A stretch of DNA of 64,000 nt from Malurus cyaneus samueli (taxonomy: Eukaryota; Chordata; Aves; Passeriformes; Maluridae). The stretch is from the NCBI GenBank assembly GCA_009741485.1, contig CM019214.1:29602746-29666745 (forward strand), given 5' to 3'. The translations under genes and the position numbers were made by a program. Below are positions 49,231 to 63,100 of the stretch, in pieces. A model generated the notes under the pieces. That model saw only the letters and a list, made by a program, of their open reading frames with translations, was not told the origin of the DNA and searched no databases. How positions within the stretch are numbered: the stretch's first letter is position 1; every line of letters begins with the position of its first letter.

Positions 49231-52200
49231 CTGAAAATAAAACAAAGCAGAAGCACAGTTTAAGACATGCTCTCCCATTGAAACCAAGTTTAAAACCATG
49301 ATTTAGGGCCTGTCCTGTTCAAAAAAGGCTACAGAACAAGGCAAGATTTTTTTAGGGCATACTTCTTTATACAATAGGTAAAGATAAGTAAAACACTGAT
49401 GGATTGTACAATTCTGATGAACATCTTTTTCCACTGCACATTGTGAATGAATTGAAAACTCCTGAAGTCCTACTCACCTAACAGAGTAAGGTACTGTGTG
49501 CTACAGACAAGCTTCTAAATATGCTTACAGCAAAAACTGCCATTATTACTTCTCTGACATGCAATTAAACTTGCGGGAAGAAAAGCTTGGAAACTGTTGC
49601 AGAGAGATTTTTGAGGCTGATGTCTGTGACAAATCCCAAATTAAAGGTTCCATGCCTATGTTATTGCCAACAATATTTCAGGATGAGGCTTTTCACTATA
49701 TAGTTTTGTAGGAGAAGGGAAACAACTAGAGATGACAAGTAACAGCAGATTTCCACCTCTCTCACTCATTCAAATCTTTCAGACTTTGCATTCCACAACC
49801 AAGAGCCACACAAGGGCTATCCCAGACTGTAGAGCAAGGTGGGGAGGGGAACCCACCCTAAAACACTGAAGAGCTTTAACTGTCACCTTTTTATACCACT
49901 CTTACCACTACCAAATCAGCTGTTTGGGTATGTTCGGTAAGAGCAACCAGTTCCACGCTGTGAACAAACAGCCTACAAACCCTCATGCAAGCAAAGGGTC
50001 AATGCAGAAACTTCTGCCATGCCCAGTATCTCTCAGGTAGCATGTAAAGCACTCTCTGAGGGGCAATGAAGTTTTTTCCAAACATCTTCCTTTGTATACA
50101 CAAAGCTGAGCGTGGCATGCCTGAGGAGCACGTGATCCTCACAAGGCTGCCTTGGGTTGGGTGGCTCCCCAAGCACTGAGCTAAGCAGTGTGTTCAAAGT
50201 GAAAGAATCCAGGACAGTCAGAGACATTCACAAGGCTCGAGGAAGCTGAGGTTTGGCAATGTGGTTGGGTAGACTTTCGCTGCTGGAAAGAGCTGCTCAC
50301 ATACAGTTTGCAAGCGCTGCTTTCTTACAAAAAACACAGACTTTCTTTAACCAAATGTTGTTAGATAAAATTCATCAATGGATATAGTTTTGTTGGATAA
50401 AGATTACCAAGGCTACCTAGATTCCTGCAGTTTGACCAGATGTCAGTAATACATTACCCCGGCAAGTGTTAACACATTCACAAAGAGAAAAAACAGCAAA
50501 AACACATGATCCAAGACTACAAAAGTGGCAAACAAAAACCATTCTCCCTTCTGAAATCTCGAAGTTTACAGAAGTCCTAGCAGCAAGTTTTAACATACCA
50601 GCATTCCTTCAATTTATGGCCTTTTCCTTTAGCTGGATGGCTTCACCCAGTCCTCCTCTCTGCTGGGCTACACCCCATACCGTGCTGTAGCTGCTGCTGC
50701 ATTCATCTGTCACCTCGGCTGCTTCTGGTGACAGTTTCCAGATTTCCAGTTCTTAAACTACTCCACCATTCTTCCATAGCTGCCCTCCATAGTATCTGCC
50801 TGTATCTGCTATCCATATTTACTGGTCTAGCTTCCCTTTCAGAACTTCTGACCTATTATTTCCAAGTCTTATTCATATTGCCCTCAGCACCCTCCTCTGA
50901 CTGCTTGTCTTTTAGAGATTATCAGATCCACCTCCTAGCAAACATTTAACTAGAGATTAACAAGGGAGACTCATTACCAGACTCTTTATTGGGTATGCAG
51001 AGCAAGCCAGTTGAAACTTCTTACAAAAACAATAATTAAATTGCACAAAACTACAAAACAATATGGTAGAAAGAGTAAATAAGGAATCTAAACTGTACTG
51101 AAGTCACCAAATTATTCTGCTGAGAATCTATGTGATGATGGCTGTGTTTTTTCACAGCTTCTACTTTTATTCTCCAGCCACAGTGGTTTGTGGGGAATCT
51201 ACTTTCTCTAAAATACTTTGAGAGGAAGACATTTAAATTCATGACCTTACACTAATTGCTTTGGGCCTCACTTGAAATTGTTTACTTTCACTGCTTGCTA
51301 TCCTCATTGTACCCTTTAATCTCTTGCAGAAATCCTCCACTCAACAGCAGCATTGCACACACTTTCCAAACACGGTCACCTGCAATCAGCGTCATTCACT
51401 GCCAGCTCCCATGCAGGGAGTGCCTCGCAGAAAACTCAAGGATGGTTTCCCAATATCTGCACCTGCACACAGCACAAACGGTGTGAGCACTGCCCCCTCT
51501 TTCAGCAGGGAGTTCCACTGCTTTCTGCATCAAGGATGGCAGGGTAACCCAGGTGGGTCTGACCATGAATTCAGTACGTGATTGCGGCACAAAGTGCTCA
51601 CAGGCAATGGCACGTGCCTCTGGCTCCGAGGGAGTTAACGTGCTGATACAACTGTTTTGATTAGGAAACTGTTTGAACAGCACTGTTTGCTCTGCACACA
51701 AGCAAGGCTTATTAATGACTGAAATTTATTGACTGGGCTGGCTTTAATCCAGGGCTTTTCACTGCATACCAAATGATCCACAAAGAAGAAAAACCTACTA
51801 GGGAAACACAAAAAAAAAGTGGCATTTTAAAAAGGGCCTACAGTTTGGCCAGTCTAAACATATACAGAGATATATAACTGATAGGGCAGAATGTTTGATC
51901 TGCCCTGTAAACAGTTCTCTGCATACAGGAGCATCCCTCACAATTTCTGTTAATAACTCTCCACCAGCCATGCCCATATGCTCATCCAGCTCCCACTCCT
52001 CCTCCTCATCACTAGACCCACATAAATTACAGTGCAGACCATGATCGTGTTCTGCCCCACTGTACACAGTCACAGCTCTTCCACCAGCTGACCTACGTCT
52101 GACCTGGCTCAAACAACTCCTGGCTGCACCAGAACTAGGTTAAATCTAGGCCAATAATCACAAGCTCTTGGCACCTCTCATTTGACCTGACACTACACGA

Positions 52201-55200
52201 TAAGAACCTGTAATTCTCCCTGAAGATAAACCCGACACAAGAGGTCAGAAAGATTTACCACCAGGCATTTGCAGGACATTTTCCCCTTTGTGGTTTTTCA
52301 CCATGCTCCAAAACTCAAGCCCATTGTCTTGCACTCTTTCTCAAGACTTGGGTGGCTTCCAGACAGCATCAAGAAATTCTAAATCTTGAACCTGAGGCAC
52401 ACAGACACTCCTGCTGGTTTCCTCAGAGTGGCCTCAGGCTACAGAGTCTGTGCCTGTTTGAGCTTTTAGACACTGTATGGGAGGAGACAGGAAACAGCCA
52501 AGCTTGTTGAACAATGTAAGGTGTAATTTCAAAACTTAGTGGAAGTTGCATTTTTAAAAGTTAGATTCTCAGCAATAACCAGCAATGATGAAATAAATGC
52601 ATTCTTCCCATCTGAACTAATTTGCTTCTGAAGCCTGATGCTCCCCAGGGCCTCAGACTGGGGGAGGGTAAGAAATCCTCACACACTTCTGTGTGTTTTT
52701 CACCCATTCAGAAGCCATTTCCCTTCAACCCCCTACTTCAGACTGAACAGACTTCCTTCTGTGAACCTCTCTTTAGGGAAAAGACAATATACCAATAACC
52801 TATTATTAAGCAGACAGCTTACAGGTTAATAAAGTTACTACCTAGGCCCTGGTTGATCTCAAGGGTGCAAATTCCACTTTATAATCCCTGGTACAAACTG
52901 ATTTAAGAGCCTCCTACATTCTCACCCATGCACCCCTGTCCTCTCAGCAAGGCACACTGAAACTGCTGAGGAAATCAAGCATATCAAAAAAAAACAGCAA
53001 ACAATGAAAATAAATATTCTGAATGAGGAGAAGGGAATAAAAAATAAGTTTCAGGGGTCATATGTGGGTGGTGTTGGCATTTTTAACACCAAGGTCATTT
53101 CAACTGACCTGTTTTAGAGCTTCCCCGCTCAAGAGTCACATTAACATAGCTAGAAAATAGAGGACAGTAGGAGGTCAGTAATTTGGGCACAGAGGCAGAA
53201 GTACTGAATGCCCAGAGAAGGGTAGGAATTTCTGGCTACACTGTCTGGGAAAGTCCTTGTGGATGCACCACACCCTCAGTGCCCATCCCTCACTAGCTAC
53301 AAACATTTTTCAAGGCAAATCAACGCAGCCCATTAATTTGTCCCCAGACATGCCTAGACTTGTTAAGTCAGGGCCAGCATCTACATAGAAAGAATCAAAG
53401 TTGGTAATTTGGCTCAGGCCTTCTCCATCCATACACAACCACCTTCTGTCTGGATTACCTGTTAGTGACAAAAGGCTTAGACATTGGTTAAAGGATTACA
53501 TCCCCACCTTTGCAGCTGATATATGTGAATACCTATGGCAGATGCTAGACTAGTAGAAGATTTCTTTACTGAAAAAGTAGTCATAGCAGCAATAGGACAG
53601 GAGCTTGCATTTTAAAAGGGCACAAGGCCCTACCTGAAAAGTCATACAACAGTTGTTTAGAAACCTAAAACCAGAGCATTTCAGGAGCTTTTGTATCTTC
53701 TCCTTAGGTTATCTTTATCTTGGAATACCTACACAGTAAAAACAATAGAATTTTACACATCGCTGCCATGCCAATTGAGCTGAAACAATATAATGCAGTA
53801 TTTTTTAATACAACATCCTCCTTAACAATGACTGCAGTACAGTCAATTTGTAGCAAAGGGTTAGGTCTGAGTCACACATTAAAAGGCCCCAACAGCCTAA
53901 TTAACTCAGTCTTCTCTCAGCTCTTAACAGAGGCTACTTTGTCTCCTATATGCTGCTGTATTACACAATAAGAAAACCTCAAAGCTACTTCAGAAGTTCC
54001 TTCATGTTAGTATGTTTAGTGCAGACACACTGTATCAGTGTACTGATTTAAAATGACTGATGAAGCATCACTCCTATTCCAGCCTACCTAGAATTTTATA
54101 ATTATCTGTATGAAAGGTTATTTGTCTTTAAATGAAACTACAGAAACTTTGCCTACCTTGTTCAAGAACAGCACAAATTCACTCACTTCTCCCATAACAC
54201 AGAAAAAGATTGAAACAAGCAAATTCCCTATTTGAGAATTACAGATAAGAATGAGAATTAGGGGCAACATAAGGCTTCAGATCCTTAGAAGCTGCAGAAT
54301 TGCTCCCTCACAGCTCCTGTGCAGTGCACCATGAAGCACAAGCACTATTAGACCATCTGCTACAATGGGTAAGAATTTAGTGGCAATAATGGCAGAACAT
54401 TTTCAGCACAGCAGCAGTGCATCCTGCAGTGTACTGAGGTATGTGATATTCATGACCCCAATTTCATTTGTTTGAGCTTTTTAATCAATCCAAATACAAT
54501 ATTTAATTATTATATAATATCACTTACTAAATCTCTCTTTCCCCTTTGTGGGATTTATCTTGGATAATAAGGCAGAGAAAAGCAGGCTGTGGACAAAACA
54601 TAGCTTCCATCCTCAAAAGTTGCAAGCTTCAGCACTGCATGCACTATCTTCTACCAGGGTTGTTTTGCTGGTCACAATCCAAGAGATCTCACCAGGCTTA
54701 CATCAGAATTTCTGCTCCCCCTTCCTGTCATAAACAACAAAACCCACCAACAAACAAAAGGAGCCCTCCTTAATCACACCTCTGTATCAAGTCTCTGCCA
54801 GTACTCTCTGGGCCCTTAAAATGGTACACATTTTAGACACTGGGTATAGCCTGTGGTTGGTTGCAAAGGGAGAGCTGTCCTGAACTCCAGACTTGCAGTC
54901 ACTGCTGTGCCTTACAGCAGGCACCAAGACTCTGAGCATGCACTGATCAACCACCTCATTCATTACCTCCTTCTACAGACAGACAATATCAACACTTGTC
55001 ATTAGATAAGGTAAGGAGGAGCGCTGCATAACAGGACATCGAGGTTCTAGCACATTATGGGCAGTAGTTTTGTTTGTAACATTTGTATTTCTATGATGAA
55101 GAAAAAAAATCCCTTCTGAAAGCTCAGCTTTGTTTCCCTGCTCTCAGGATCACTCATTAGGTTAAAAGACATTGTGGGTGTATCGTAACAACTTATTCTA

Positions 55201-57052
55201 TGCAAAGTGTATTTACTTTAGCATTTCTACATAGCTGTAGAGAACCTTCCCAGGATAATTCTAGTTTGTAGCTTCTTGAGACTTGTCATTGTAGTACAGA
55301 GTCATTTGTTTCCTTTATTTCATTAGCAGCTATATTTATACCACACTGAGTAGATACATTATTCCCACATCATCCAAGAGCACATTACGGAAACACAAAA
55401 CCACTGCCTAAGCCATGGTCAGGGTACAAGAAACCAAGGAACACTATTTTCTACCGAAATTTTGATCTCTGCTTTGTGCTGTACTGGAGGATCTTTTCTC
55501 CACTTAACTCTCAAGAAGCACAGCTCAGCAGGGATGATTCTTTTCATTTTTTTTCTTTTAAATCAATAAAGTAATGAAATAAAAGGGTGGTGCTTCAGCT
55601 ACATTTGGTAACAGTTACTTAATAACGATAGATGATTTGCTTGGATGTTTGATAATAAATTGTGGTAATTACACCAAGACACCTCCTCAGCTTTGGAAGT
55701 AGCCATTAACAAAGGCATGGGTAACTCAAATATGCAAGCCTCAAACAACTTTCAATTCCAAGGTGTTTTCATTTTGTGTCTCCAAGAGCTATGATGTGGC
55801 TTCATCTGCTTCAGTCCAGAGTAGCTAAGTTTAACTACTTTGGAAGGCGGCTTTACTCTGTGTCAGCTCATCCAGCAATAAGCAGGAAGAGTTGCAACCT
55901 TCCAGGATACAATGGCCACAAGAGTTTCAATTTGTCCTAGAATACACATAATAACCTGCATGAAGGTGACTTAGAGCAGTTATTGTAAATGTTATTAACA
56001 GAACCACTCACCGGTCTTCTCCCTGCCAGCTTTCTGCTCCTTCACTGAAAAGCTTCAGCATTTCACACCTGTGTTTTATTCAGCACCATCCCACCCCCAT
56101 CAGCACAGCAACCGAGCCTCCCTTAAGCCAGGAAAAACTTTGACAAGCTCTTATCCCCCAGTGCAGTGCAGGGACAGTGCAGCACTTTCCCCCCCTCCTC
56201 AGAATTTCATGAGAGGTACGTTTTGTTCTATTCAGTTCCTGCTCAGTAAGAGTGTTGGCAAGTCAGTTTCATGCACCTCTTGCCAAAACAAATGAAGGGC
56301 TGAGGTGAAAGAAACCACAACTGACTTAAGCAGAGGATAAATAATTGCATACTTGTCACCTGAAGGACAGATGATATTAACTGCTCTCTCACCACAGTGT
56401 TAAGTGACTTGGTGTGGCACATTTCCTGTTTTTGAACTGATCTGGAAGTTTAAGGTCACAGCCTGGCAGTCTGAGCTATTCTTTACACACCTAGGAGAAT
56501 ATCAGCTCAGGGCATATCACAGACATGATTTTCCTCACTAAATCTAGCTCTGTTATTGAGGTGTGACAAGCCCAGTTCATTGTCACAGCATCTCTCATTC
56601 AATGTTTATAAAAAGTTGAAAAATATCAAAACAATCATTAAAGAACACTCGCCTGATGTAGCAGCACTACTATCCTAATATTCCTTCTGTTGCACCCAGC
56701 CAGAGACATCTTTTTTCCCCATTATTACTGAAGGGTACCAATTGACAGTTTTTCAAGTTAGCCCCACTCCTCTGTTTTTCTCATTGTAACAACTGGATGA
56801 AATATATCTATTCTATGTATTATAGACACATGTTCCAACAAATTAGCCTGCTACTGCTATTTGATCATTCAGGAACAAACAAATGCAATTTTAAATTGCG
56901 TTTACCATTGCTGTCAGTAGTGTACTTCCTACTCAAAGCATTTAAACATACTATGCCAGTACATAAACTCTATCCGGCAATTGTCAATATCAATTAAACA
57001 ACTTAGGACTAGTTTACTTTCATTGTAGCTGTCTATTTGCTATATTTTATCT

Positions 57053-57070
57053 AAAAAAAAAAAAAAAAAA
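57053..57070. repeat. A18 run
   Basis: Eighteen A on the plus strand. No retroelement 3' end was recognised upstream of it. Confidence 0.95.
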
Positions 57071-57963
57071 GAGAAAAATAGTATTTCAGATCCACCAAAC
57101 TCTGCATTTTATTCATTATATTTTCATTTCAAACAGCATCCGAGATCCTTCCAAGACACATTGTTCAAGAGTTGTGTTGTTAAACTAACAAAATCCCAGA
57201 TGACTAAGCAATTAGGATTAAGAAAATGCTAATGCAATAAGTAAACATACAAACTCAAAAGATATCTTTATCTGCACAATCCTCCCATCCTGTATGCCAA
57301 AATAATACAATATTCCAAAACATATCTGCTACACATGTTGAGTTTGTTTGGCTCTCCTCGGAAGTTTCTGTCAGAAGTTTCAGGGGGTTCTTGTTTTTCA
57401 TATTGTCCCTCCCACATCTTCCGCTTTTGGTGGCTTAAGCATTGTCATCTGTCATATACAGAGTTTCATTTCTGAGGTTAAAGAATTTACCATCACAAAC
57501 TACTACTTCATATTTGAATAAATAAAAGCATGTCTACTCTGAGCTCCAACCCTGGGAATCAGTATTGTAATACCATGAGAAAGCCCTGGAAATACTAAAT
57601 AATGAACGAAAAGGAATTCTGCTAAACAACCATCTTCAAAAAATAGCTGCTTTTCAAATTCTCACCATTTTGACCTATATGCACTCCATTCTCTGTCTCA
57701 AATCCCTCTCAAAACCAGCCAAAAAAACACCACCAAGAAATGTAAAACAATCCAGCTCACATACAGGTAAATTTACTTGCTCGGTAAAATATGGGCTTAA
57801 AATTAGTCTCTCCTGAATGGAAGACACAACGCCCCATCTCCCTTCTCTGAGAACATTCATTGCTGGATCAGCATGAGTAATCACATTTCCTTCAGCAGTA
57901 GTGTCTCATGATGATCTAATGTAACAAGTGATCTCTGTAATGCAAACAAAGGGCCCCTAATTG

Positions 57964-58005
57964 CAGGATTTGGTGGTTCAGTGGAAAAGAGCTCGTTCTA
58001 GCACT
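57964..58005 (+). repeat. tRNA-Gly-like 5' half (A-box only)
   Basis: The core tttggtggttcagtgg resembles the 5' half of tRNA-Gly and contains a full polymerase III A box (tggttcagtgg). No B box follows at the proper distance and no cloverleaf can be drawn, so this is at best a tRNA pseudogene or SINE relic. Confidence 0.25.
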
Positions 58006-58526
58006 ATTCTGACCATCCCTTCCAGTAGGGATCTCTTCCAAGCCTCTTCAAGGAAAGGTTTAAGTCTTAATACTGAGCTGAAGATAAAAATAGAGCGACC
58101 ACTCCTTTTAAATATTGCAGACTTGGTTCAAATTAAAGAGTTTCCCTTGCTCAAAAAAGTTCTATTGTTGAGCTTTGCTCCTGTATCCCATTCAATGGGA
58201 ACTACTGAAAACAACCACATGCAGTCATTCCAGAGCACTCCTCTCTTTCCAGAAAATTTTCCTACTAAAAGCAAAACTTAGAGGGTAGTATCACTATGAC
58301 AGTAATTCTGGATTTTTTTTTTTCTTCTCTCCATTGCTATTTATCACATTTTCACATCTCTGTAATGCTTTTCAAAATGTGATACAATAAGAGGAAGTAG
58401 AACAGAAGGAGAAAGACAAAAAAATACTACAATAGCTAATATGCACTGTAAAATCTCAATGTAGACAGAAAGCATCAGAGTTTTGACTTCTAGTTCTGTA
58501 TCATCTGACATCAAGCTTTGTGGTTT

Positions 58527-58700
58527 GATTGACACACTGGAGGGAAGGAATGACATCCGGGGGACCCAGACAGATTGAAGAGGTAGGCTTGGATGAACTT
58601 CATGAAGTTCAACAACACCAAGTACAAGGCTCTGTACATGGATCGGGACAATCAGAAGTTCAGACAAAGGCTGGGCAGAGAATGGATTCAGAACACTTTA
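58527..58700 (+). mobile_element. Decayed internal CR1 ORF2 fragment, antisense to RASA3
   Basis: The plus strand shows ctggagggaaggaatgacat, cttcatgaagttcaacaaca, aagtacaaggctctgtacat and ggctgggcagagaatggatt in the order found in the 3' third of CR1 ORF2. Indels break the frame. The lack of a 3' end means it was later deleted or truncated. Confidence 0.8.
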
Positions 58701-60085
58701 AGACTACCCTAGCACATTCTGAGTATTTCCTCTCCAACATCAGAGCTTGATTATTAAAACATGAACTTAGGAAACATGGAGAAAAAAAATATTTTCACTC
58801 CTCTATCTGCAGTTTCATGTGCCTGTCTTGTATTGAGTGGTTCATTTTTCCAAGAGAGAGAAAAACCCTGAGCAAGAAAAGTTCCTGGCCTGTTGATGGT
58901 CACTGAAGCTCCTGAAAACTGGTGACATGCAAGAGATCAGAAAATTTCAACAATGAAAAACTCATCAGTTGAAAGAAGCGAGGTGTTACTTTCCAAGTCC
59001 AAGGGAAACTAGACATTAGAGAGACTAAAAACCTTTCCAAAAGCTCACTCAACAATCAGAAACTGACTTTCTCCTTCCCGGATGCTATACACAACCATGA
59101 GCTTACTTATGGACAAAGAGAACGAGCTGCTTTCCCAGCTCATAAGTAAAACAATAATTAAAGAAAAACCTGTGATCACATGACAAATTACCGTAGTGTA
59201 AAGTTACATGCAAAATATCTGCACCACCACTCCATGTTTAAGATAATAAATTTTATGCCATTATACAAACCGTTACTCAGCATCTGACAACTTCCTCTTT
59301 ACAACCTCTGTCAAGACATACATCTCATTGATATCAATAGCCATAGTAGTCATACATGACTTATTGCAAAAGAGATGAATAACTGAATTTAAAAAAAAGT
59401 CCAAACTATTTAAGTGACTTGAAACAGAAACTGCTCCCCTCGATCACAACTAAGCTTTTACAAGGTTTTTATCCCTGAAGAGATAAATGGAGTGTCACGC
59501 AATTTGCTGCAGATGAAATGCATAGCTAACAATATCTGGAAAAGCAGGAATCTTACCAATCTCAGACACTGGAAGTCTTTTAGAGCTATTCTGTAGGTGA
59601 CAACTTGCTCTGATACACTCCATAAAATTCTGTCATCATTGTACTGGGGTTACCTATGGCCAACAGCTACTCCTCTGCCTGTTGTTAAGGTAGTCACAAT
59701 TTAAGAATATCGCATGCAGGCAAGCGTGAGGGCCCTGGAAAACTGTGAGACTAAAGGCCTTGCATTTAGGAAAGAAAATAAAAAAATGCAGTAACAACTG
59801 ATGTTGTCAACATTTAAGCAACGTTTTATAGCCTACTTTCGTTAAATTGCAATCTGCATTTAATATCAAAACAGACAACACTTATCTCCCCAACTTTTTT
59901 ACATACAATACGTAATATTGAGGGCATTTTTTTCAACTGACAAAAGAAGGACAATATTGAGCAGCACTTACCACTATCATCATCAGTCCTATCAAGATGC
60001 CCAACTTGTAAGACTACATATGATGTAACAGTTAAAATCCAAGAGACATAAGCTGTAAAGAAAGTAGTAATGTATGAACACATAC

Positions 60086-60189
60086 CTATGATGGAATCCC
60101 TTCGAAAAACGTCTCTGTCAAAAATATAAAATGACAGATGGCGAAAGGTCCGAGGAATTTCACAGTAAAAGTCTTCTCCATAGAAGGGG
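60086..60189 (-). CDS. RASA3: RASA3 coding exon ~3: C2A domain core
   Basis: A 104-bp internal exon. It begins with the last base of a Cys codon and encodes PFYGEDFYCEIPRTFRHLSF, then YIFDRDVFRRDSII and the first base of a Gly codon. This is the second half of the first C2 domain: the FxE strand, then the FDRD...RRD loop that aligns with calcium-loop 3 of classical C2 domains, so the loop-3 aspartates are kept here. Acceptor is tttactcag, donor is ATAG|gtatgtg. The acceptor tract on the transcript strand is a T14 run followed by GT repeats. Its length is not a multiple of three, so skipping would shift the frame. The frame continues into 49136-49230. Confidence 0.97.
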
Positions 60190-63100
60190 CTGAGTAAACA
60201 AAAACAACCAACATACACAAACACACACACAAAAAAAAAAAAAAGGAAAATAGATTAGTGTTGATATCCTGGAGGAGCCAGTGTGTTTATATTTCACACC
60301 CAGAACATCGCTCTGGATTGTGATGGCCTGTCCCACCAATGAATGTGCACTTTCAAGCACTGCTCCATTTTGACACTTCCTAAATCTCTAAAATGCCCAC
60401 AGAATAAGTTTTTTTAATGTGCAAGAAAGAACAGATACTTCTTCCTATCTGGAAAACAAGTGTCTCTTTACAAAGGGGGCAGAGACCACATTATTTGTTA
60501 ACATACAGTGCCTTGAAGGGCAGACAGAGGCCCCTACTGTAACACAATGCTTACAGCAGACCATTACAATAGAGATCACAAAAGCATACACATCAACAGA
60601 ATGAGCAAAACACAGTATGGTCTACGGCATTTTTTAAAGCATTTAGTATACTTAAAATAAAATGCCTCCAGACATTGCATCTTTTATCATCCCTTGCAAA
60701 GTTTCTTATTTAAAATCAGATTCAGTCAACTGACAGTAACTAAGCCTTGGAGCTGGCACCATGCTTGCTACCTCAGAGCACTGTGTATCTATCTTTGCAT
60801 AGTGGAATTGTATAGAATATTTTTTTACAGTAAGACCACATTTAAAAAAAATAAAACACTTTATCAGCATGAAAGGCTCTTTAGGGACCTAAGGGCTTTC
60901 TTTGGATCTTACCAAATGGGAATAAAAACATTTCAGACACCTGACAGCAACCCTTTCAGTTTCTTTCTGTTGAATTATATAGTTAAGGATTTACTCCTAA
61001 GAGCTATAAGCATATATCAACATTATTTATTCATTGATAGGTCCACCATTTTACACAGACCTTTCATACCAAGTTACGCATGCTTCAGTAAATCTAAATG
61101 AATGGATGCAATTTGAATCACATGGACAAATACACCAAGCACTGCAGATGTAGACTTAAAAATATATCTAATTCCAACAGGTCAAAAGCCAGCAAGTTTT
61201 TTCTTTCCTTCTTAAACACAGACCTCCTAACTGCTTTGGTTGAGCTCAAAAATGAGACAGAACTGTGATGTCCTTTTAGTCATTATTAAAAGCTTTTTAT
61301 TTTAGAAAATTAGATATGCAAGAGTTATTAATAATACCTTGGATTAATTTTAAATTTTTCTGAATTTTGACAGGAAAGGTCATTCCCTTGGCTTCTTTCA
61401 GGATGTTTTACATCTCCATACATTTTTTTTCTTGTATTTCTGCCTACAGGAAAAATACACTCCCCTAGAATTACCATGTTCCCTCAAGAGCTAGCTGACA
61501 AGTCTCCCTCAAAAAACACAGGCACTGCAGATTAGCTAATCAATCTGTGTTTGAAGGGAAAATGCCACATTAATTTCATTAAATCCAGAGACATCACTCA
61601 GTATTCACCAAGAACATTATTTAAGTCACTACTCCACTAGCCACACGGAAGAACACATGTTGGATGAACAACAAAGCCCAAGGCGTGCCCACAGGTTAAA
61701 CATCCACCACTGAAATGGTTTTCCATTCCTTGAAAATTCATCCATCCGTAAATTATGAAAACCAATGTGAGGCCCACTCAGTCCTCGCTACTGTGGAGAC
61801 AAGGGAGGGAAATCTGACAGCTGGTTTGACTGCTTGTCTCAACTGCCCCATGCTATTCAGCACTCTTTACCCATCCTCTTTACCCATTGTGCTCCGAGAC
61901 ATTTTATTTGGAATCAAAAATTTCACAGCCACCATTTCAGGCACAAAACACCTCGATTCTTTGGTACAAGCAGCTTCTACCAAACTGGGAGCTAAGTGAT
62001 TGTCCCAGCAGCCATGCTTCTGCTGGCAGCCCCGAGGGCCTCACTCTGTGCACATCACTTGGTGCAAGTTTTCACGCACAGGCTTAACCCAAGGGAGCCA
62101 CACAAATGCTTTAATATTGCCCAAATATCTAGTGCATTATACATGCAAAACACTTTCATCATTCTGAGCTTTAATACTCTGTTCAGCCATAAAATTGTCC
62201 TTTCTGCTGGAAGAACATGACAGATGAATTTATTCACTAATGACCTTAGAATGAAATGATATTTAATGAACTGTGGATTATATATCCAATCCTCTATCAA
62301 AAATACGAGGGAAGCTTCCGTGTACTGCAATTCTAAATGCAATATAAATACAAGTGACTTTTACTGAGCATAATTTAATGATTCTGGGGAGAAGAGCAGG
62401 GAAGAGACAACAACTGGGACCTTTCGCAAGTCCCCTGTTAATGCTTGTCACTGGTAGTGAACAGAGGCAAAAAACAATGAAGATCACACCACAGCAAAAC
62501 AAAGATACGAGTCAGAAAATGAGAGTGGACAACAGAAGGAACCTAGCCCAATGCACAGAATCGGGAAGAGACTAATTCGCAGAAGAGATGCTGTGGAGGC
62601 TGACTGAGCCATGCAGGGACCACATCGGGTCACTACTTTGAGGCACAAGGGTTATTAGTCTGAGCCACCATCAACAGAAGAAAAGCCTTGTTCTGTTCTT
62701 GGCTGTTCCACTCCAAGATGTTGAACCCCTTGCAGACTCAGAACCTCTCATCACTCAGGTAACATCCCTGAGGTGCACTGCTTCTTAATTAATTTAAGCA
62801 AGCATATTTCCAATACGAGCACACTCACTCTGCACTGGGTAATTAGCTAGCAAAGTTTTAACTGTAAGGATTACACATCAAGATAAATCCGATATGCCCC
62901 CACCCCAATCTTGCGTAGCTCTGCAGAAACAGTAACTTCTTTCTGAAGCAATCAAAAGCAACCACACAAATGCTTCCAGCCTCCACTTAAATGTGTGCTT
63001 TTTCTCCATGTATCTCTTCAGAACAGTACTTGCTTTGTCTTCCACCCAGACCTGAAGAGCAAGAGGTCGCAGCAGTCAAATCCCATGATTTATTTCCCAA

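Larger units (their letters stand above)
49231..60085 (-). other. RASA3: Intron between exons ~3 and ~4 (10.9 kb)
   Basis: GT-AG intron (gtatgtg ... attttcag). It contains an acidic minus-strand open frame near 51798-52112, an A18 run at 57053-57070, a tRNA-like A-box stretch at 57964-58005 and an internal CR1 fragment at 58527-58700. 50600-50960 is pyrimidine-rich on the plus strand. Confidence 0.88.

Noticed and set aside
51256..51701. Several overlapping open frames on both strands
   Set aside because: Overlap on both strands points to a local drop in stop frequency rather than a gene.
60694..61101. 135-codon plus-strand open frame
   Set aside because: The peptide is rich in Phe, Leu, Ile and Lys as expected from translated AT-rich DNA, with no recognisable family and no codon signal.
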